8,269 bases of DNA from JBKHDT01 sp049974825. GTDB taxonomy: Bacteria > Pseudomonadota > Gammaproteobacteria > Halothiobacillales > Halothiobacillaceae. This document shows positions 5,393 to 8,269 of the stretch, in pieces. Made by a program: the position numbers and the translations under genes. Position 1 is the first letter of the stretch. Each line of letters begins with the position of its first letter. Below the pieces are notes generated by a model, which saw nothing but the letters and a program-made list of their open reading frames with translations, searched no databases and had not been told where the DNA came from. Location of the stretch: contig JBNGDJ010000103.1 of NCBI GenBank assembly GCA_049974825.1, positions 1 through 8,269 on the forward strand, written 5' to 3'.

Positions 5393-7981
5393 ATGGCTGA
5401 GTTTGCCCGCGAAGTGTTCCCGGTGAATCTCGAGGACGAGATGCGCCAGTCCTATCTCGATTATGCGATGAGCGTAATCGTTGGCAGGGCCCTGCCCGAC
5501 GTGCGTGATGGGCTCAAGCCGGTTCACCGGCGGGTGCTCTACGCCCAGAGCGAACTGGGCAACGACTGGAACAAGCCCTACAAGAAGTCGGCTCGCGTAG
5601 TCGGTGACGTAATCGGTAAATACCACCCGCACGGGGACTCTGCGGTCTACGATGCCCTGGTGCGCATGGCGCAGCCGTTTTCCATGCGCTACATGCTGAT
5701 CGACGGGCAGGGCAACTTCGGCTCGGTGGACGGCGATGCGCCGGCGGCCATGCGTTATACCGAAGTGCGCATGGCGAAGATCGCGCACGAACTGCTTGCC
5801 GACATCGACAAGGAAACCGTCGATTTCGTCGACAACTACGACGGTTCCGAAAGCGAGCCCGCCGTTTTCCCCGCCCGGTTCCCCAATCTCCTGGTCAATG
5901 GCTCGTCGGGGATCGCGGTGGGGATGGCCACCAATATTCCCCCGCACAACCTGTCCGAGATCATCAATGCCTGCCTGATGCTGATCGATGACCCTCAGGT
6001 GGCGACTGAGGCCCTGCTCGAAGCTGTGCCCGGCCCGGATTTCCCCACCGCCGGGATCATCAATGGCACGGCGGGCATTCGGGATGCGTATCTGACCGGT
6101 CGCGGTCGTGCCGTCATGCGGGCCCGGGCGCACTTCGAGGATGACGGGCGCAGCGGAAAGACCTCGATCATCGTCACCGAGCTGCCCTACCAGGTAAACA
6201 AGGCCCGGCTGATCGAGCGGATCGCCGAGCTGGTCAAGGAAAAGCGGCTGGAGGGCATCACCGAGCTGCGGGATGAATCCGACAAGGAAGGCATGCGTAT
6301 CGTCATCGAGCTCAAGAAGGGCGAGATGCCGGACGTGATGCTGAACAACCTGTACCAGCAGACCGCCATGCAGAGCGTTTTCGGCATCAACATGGTGGCG
6401 CTGGTGGACGGGCAGCCACGCACGCTGACCCTGCGCGACGTGCTGGAAGCCTTTATCCGTCATCGCCGCGAGGTGGTGACGCGCCGCACGGTATTTGACC
6501 TGCGCAAGGCGCGTGAACGGGCGCATATTCTCGAAGGGCTGGCCGTTGCGCTGGCGAACATCGACGAGATGATTGCGCTGATCAAGGCCGCGCCCTCTCC
6601 GGCCGATGCCCGGGAGGCCCTTCTGGCTCGTCGCTGGGATTCCGGGCTGGTCCGGGAAATGCTGGCCCGTGCCGGTGCGGATGCCTCCCGGCCCGAAGGA
6701 TTGGCAAGCGACTACGGCCTGGCGGAGGATGGGCAGTACCGCCTGTCGCCCGAGCAGGCTGCCGCGATTCTGGAAATGCGCCTGAACCGCCTGACCGGGC
6801 TGGAGCAGGACAAGATCGTTGGCGAATATCGCGATCTGCTTGATCGCATCGATGATCTCCTTGAGATCCTGCGCAACCCCGACCGGCTGATGCAGGTCAT
6901 TCGTGACGAGCTGGTCGAGGTCCGTGACGAATACGGCGACAGCCGGCGCACCGAGATCAGCGTCAATTACGAAGACCTCGATATCGAGGATCTGATTGCC
7001 GAGGAAGACCGGGTGGTGACACTTTCTCGGGAAGGCTACGTCAAGACGCAGTCGCTTTCGGAATATGCCACCCAGCGTCGCGGCGGTCGTGGCAAGTCCT
7101 CCACCCGCATGAAGGACGAAGACGTCATCGAGCAGCTGTTGGTGGCCAGCACGCATGCTTGGGTTCTCATGTTTACCAGTCTGGGCCGGGTTTACTGGAA
7201 AAAGGTGTACCAGCTGCCGCAGGGTGCGCGCGGCGCGCGCGGCCGGCCAATCGTCAACGTCATTCCCCTGGCGGAGGGCGAGCGCGTCAACGCCATGCTG
7301 CCGGTTCGTGAATTCGTCGACGATCATTTCGTGTTCTTCGCGACTCGGCACGGCGTGGTCAAGAAGACCGCCCTGGTCGATTTCTCAAGGCCCCGGCAGG
7401 GCGGTATCATTGCCATCGACCTGCGCGAGGGCGACCGCCTGGTCAGTGCTGCCCTGACGGACGGCAACCGTGATATTCTTTTGTTTTCCAATGCGGGCAA
7501 GGCGATCCGTTTCCGCGAGTCCGACGTTCGGGTGATGGGTCGCACGGCGGCCGGGGTGCGCGGCATTCGGCTTGGCGAAGAGCAGCGCGTGGTATCCCTG
7601 CTGGTGGCCGATCCCGACTGCCAGGTGCTGACCGCCACGGAAAACGGCTACGGAAAGCGTACGCCCATTGACGAATACCCCGTCTACGGACGCGGCGGTC
7701 AGGGCGTGATCGGCATCCAGACCAGCGAGCGCAACGGCGAGTTGATCGGAGCTACCCTGGTCCATGACGACGACGAAGTGATTCTGATTAGCAACGCCGG
7801 CACCCTGGTGCGTACCGAAGCGGCCCAGGTATCATCGGTGGGGCGCAACACCCAGGGCGTCATGCTGATCCGTCTTGGCAAGGATGAGCAGCTGGTGCAA
7901 CTTGAACGGGTTGCCCGCCTGGCCTGCGAAGACGACGAAACGCCGGAGCAGGGGGGCGGCGGCGAACGGTCGCCCGAGTAG
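5393..7981 (+). CDS. gyrA: DNA gyrase subunit A
   Basis: GyrA is the breakage-reunion subunit of DNA gyrase (A2B2), which introduces negative supercoils using ATP. The protein is 862 aa against 875 in E. coli, and most of the difference is in the acidic C-terminal tail. The N-terminal domain begins with AREVFPVN and SYLDYAMSVIVGRALPDVRD, and numbering matches E. coli through the active site. Tyr122 in AAMRYTE forms the covalent DNA link. The quinolone-resistance region HPHGDSAVYD keeps Ser83 and Asp87, the usual susceptible residues. The C-terminal beta-pinwheel carries the GyrA box QRRGGRG at 561-567, which is needed for DNA wrapping and marks gyrase rather than ParC. The ATG at 5393 aligns with the E. 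coli start; a TTG one codon upstream is less likely. AGG (5384-5386) is a weak ribosome binding site. mtnA lies upstream; the common downstream neighbour serC is not seen. Confidence 0.99.
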   Translation: MAEFAREVFPVNLEDEMRQSYLDYAMSVIVGRALPDVRDGLKPVHRRVLYAQSELGNDWNKPYKKSARVVGDVIGKYHPHGDSAVYDALVRMAQPFSMRYMLIDGQGNFGSVDGDAPAAMRYTEVRMAKIAHELLADIDKETVDFVDNYDGSESEPAVFPARFPNLLVNGSSGIAVGMATNIPPHNLSEIINACLMLIDDPQVATEALLEAVPGPDFPTAGIINGTAGIRDAYLTGRGRAVMRARAHFEDDGRSGKTSIIVTELPYQVNKARLIERIAELVKEKRLEGITELRDESDKEGMRIVIELKKGEMPDVMLNNLYQQTAMQSVFGINMVALVDGQPRTLTLRDVLEAFIRHRREVVTRRTVFDLRKARERAHILEGLAVALANIDEMIALIKAAPSPADAREALLARRWDSGLVREMLARAGADASRPEGLASDYGLAEDGQYRLSPEQAAAILEMRLNRLTGLEQDKIVGEYRDLLDRIDDLLEILRNPDRLMQVIRDELVEVRDEYGDSRRTEISVNYEDLDIEDLIAEEDRVVTLSREGYVKTQSLSEYATQRRGGRGKSSTRMKDEDVIEQLLVASTHAWVLMFTSLGRVYWKKVYQLPQGARGARGRPIVNVIPLAEGERVNAMLPVREFVDDHFVFFATRHGVVKKTALVDFSRPRQGGIIAIDLREGDRLVSAALTDGNRDILLFSNAGKAIRFRESDVRVMGRTAAGVRGIRLGEEQRVVSLLVADPDCQVLTATENGYGKRTPIDEYPVYGRGGQGVIGIQTSERNGELIGATLVHDDDEVILISNAGTLVRTEAAQVSSVGRNTQGVMLIRLGKDEQLVQLERVARLACEDDETPEQGGGGERSPE

Positions 7982-8269
7982 AGGAACCCTGCACGATCGG
8001 GAATTCCCGGTTGGGGCCCGGATCCCCCGTCGCACCGTGATGCAAGCGCAATGAATCGTGCGGCCCGGGTCGAGCCTTTGCGGGCGCTGGCGCGGCGGTA
8101 ATAAGCCAAGGATGGCGCTGCGCAGGGTTTCCCTGAGGAAGGTCTGCACGAATGCAGACCTTCCCGTGCAGGGCATGGATGCCCTGCCGCACAATGGCGT
8201 AAGGCATTGAATTTCTGAGCATGGCCCGGGCGTGAACGCGGGCTCCGCCAGCTGGCGCGTTAAGCTGGC
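7982..8269. other. Non-coding region after gyrA with multiple palindromes
   Basis: No convincing gene is seen in these 288 nt. From left to right it holds the palindrome CGGGAATTCCCG (7998-8009), a small stem CAGGG/CCCTG (8123-8135), the intact palindromic repeat (8136-8187), the 12-bp palindrome CGCCAGCTGGCG (8246-8257) and, sharing sequence with it, the inverted repeat GCCAGCT (8247-8253)/AGCTGGC (8263-8269) at the window edge. No stem is followed by a T-run, so the end of the gyrA transcript is not clear. Confidence 0.6.
8136..8187 (+). repeat. Bipartite palindromic repeat, intact copy 2
   Basis: Hairpin B has 12-nt arms GGAAGGTCTGCA (8137-8148) and TGCAGACCTTCC (8153-8164) around CGAA. 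Hairpin A has arms GCAGGGCAT (8168-8176) and ATGCCCTGC (8179-8187) around GG. The orientation is opposite to copy 18-69. The two align without gaps; five stem positions have changed as complementary pairs. This copy lies about 155 nt beyond the gyrA stop codon. Confidence 0.85.

Noticed and set aside
5639..5653. Quinolone-resistance changes in gyrA
   Set aside because: Ser83 and Asp87 are both the usual susceptible residues.
5231..7351. A 706-codon open frame on the minus strand opposite gyrA
   Set aside because: It runs fully antisense to an unmistakable gyrA. High-GC codon bias often leaves an antisense frame open. The translation is rich in His, Gln, Gly and Arg with no recognisable domain.
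8051..8101. Short frame of 16 codons starting with ATG after gyrA
   Set aside because: Very short, no clear ribosome binding site and an Ala/Arg-rich translation typical of random high-GC sequence.
18..8187. CRISPR array made of the repeated palindromes
   Set aside because: The copies are kilobases apart, in both orientations and degenerate, with no regular spacers and no cas genes.

Overview
The window comes from a high-GC bacterium, most likely a gammaproteobacterium. GyrA aligns closely and without gaps to the E. coli enzyme over its first ~120 residues. mtnA directly upstream of gyrA is an order known from Pseudomonas and relatives. I cannot name the genus from sequence alone.

Layout: (1) 1-2027, plus strand: the catalytic large subunit of a cytoplasmic [NiFe]-hydrogenase that looks like group 3b, followed by its maturation endopeptidase. 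This appears to be the 3' end of a longer hydrogenase operon whose small and diaphorase subunits would lie to the left of the window. (2) 2046-3259, minus strand: a small MscS-type mechanosensitive channel with a good intrinsic terminator, convergent with the hydrogenase genes. (3) 3260-3892, minus strand: an exported OmpA-domain peptidoglycan-binding protein, with a strong hairpin after its stop. (4) 3893-4203: a divergent intergenic region with a clear sigma70-type promoter for mtnA and a weak candidate for the OmpA gene. (5) 4204-5217 mtnA (methionine salvage) and 5393-7981 gyrA (DNA gyrase A), both plus strand. gyrA has its own extended -10 promoter with a GC-rich discriminator. (6) 7982-8269: no convincing gene, only palindromic sequence; serC, the usual next gene in this neighbourhood, is not reached.

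The genes are ordinary. The most interesting signal is between them: a family of bipartite palindromic repeats in four of the six intergenic spaces, plus one space where only the hairpin B half remains counted among them (upstream of the hydrogenase gene, hydrogenase protease/mscS, mscS/ompA, mtnA/gyrA leader, and after gyrA; absent from hyhL/protease and ompA/mtnA). The two intact copies (18-69 and 8136-8187) are in opposite orientation and align without gaps over 52 nt at 39/52 identity. Ten of the 13 differences fall in five base-pair-preserving double substitutions. This is direct evidence that the folded form, as RNA or single-stranded DNA, is under selection. One degenerate copy appears to supply the stop codon of the mscS-like gene. 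No CRISPR array, tRNA, rRNA, insertion sequence or transposase gene was seen.
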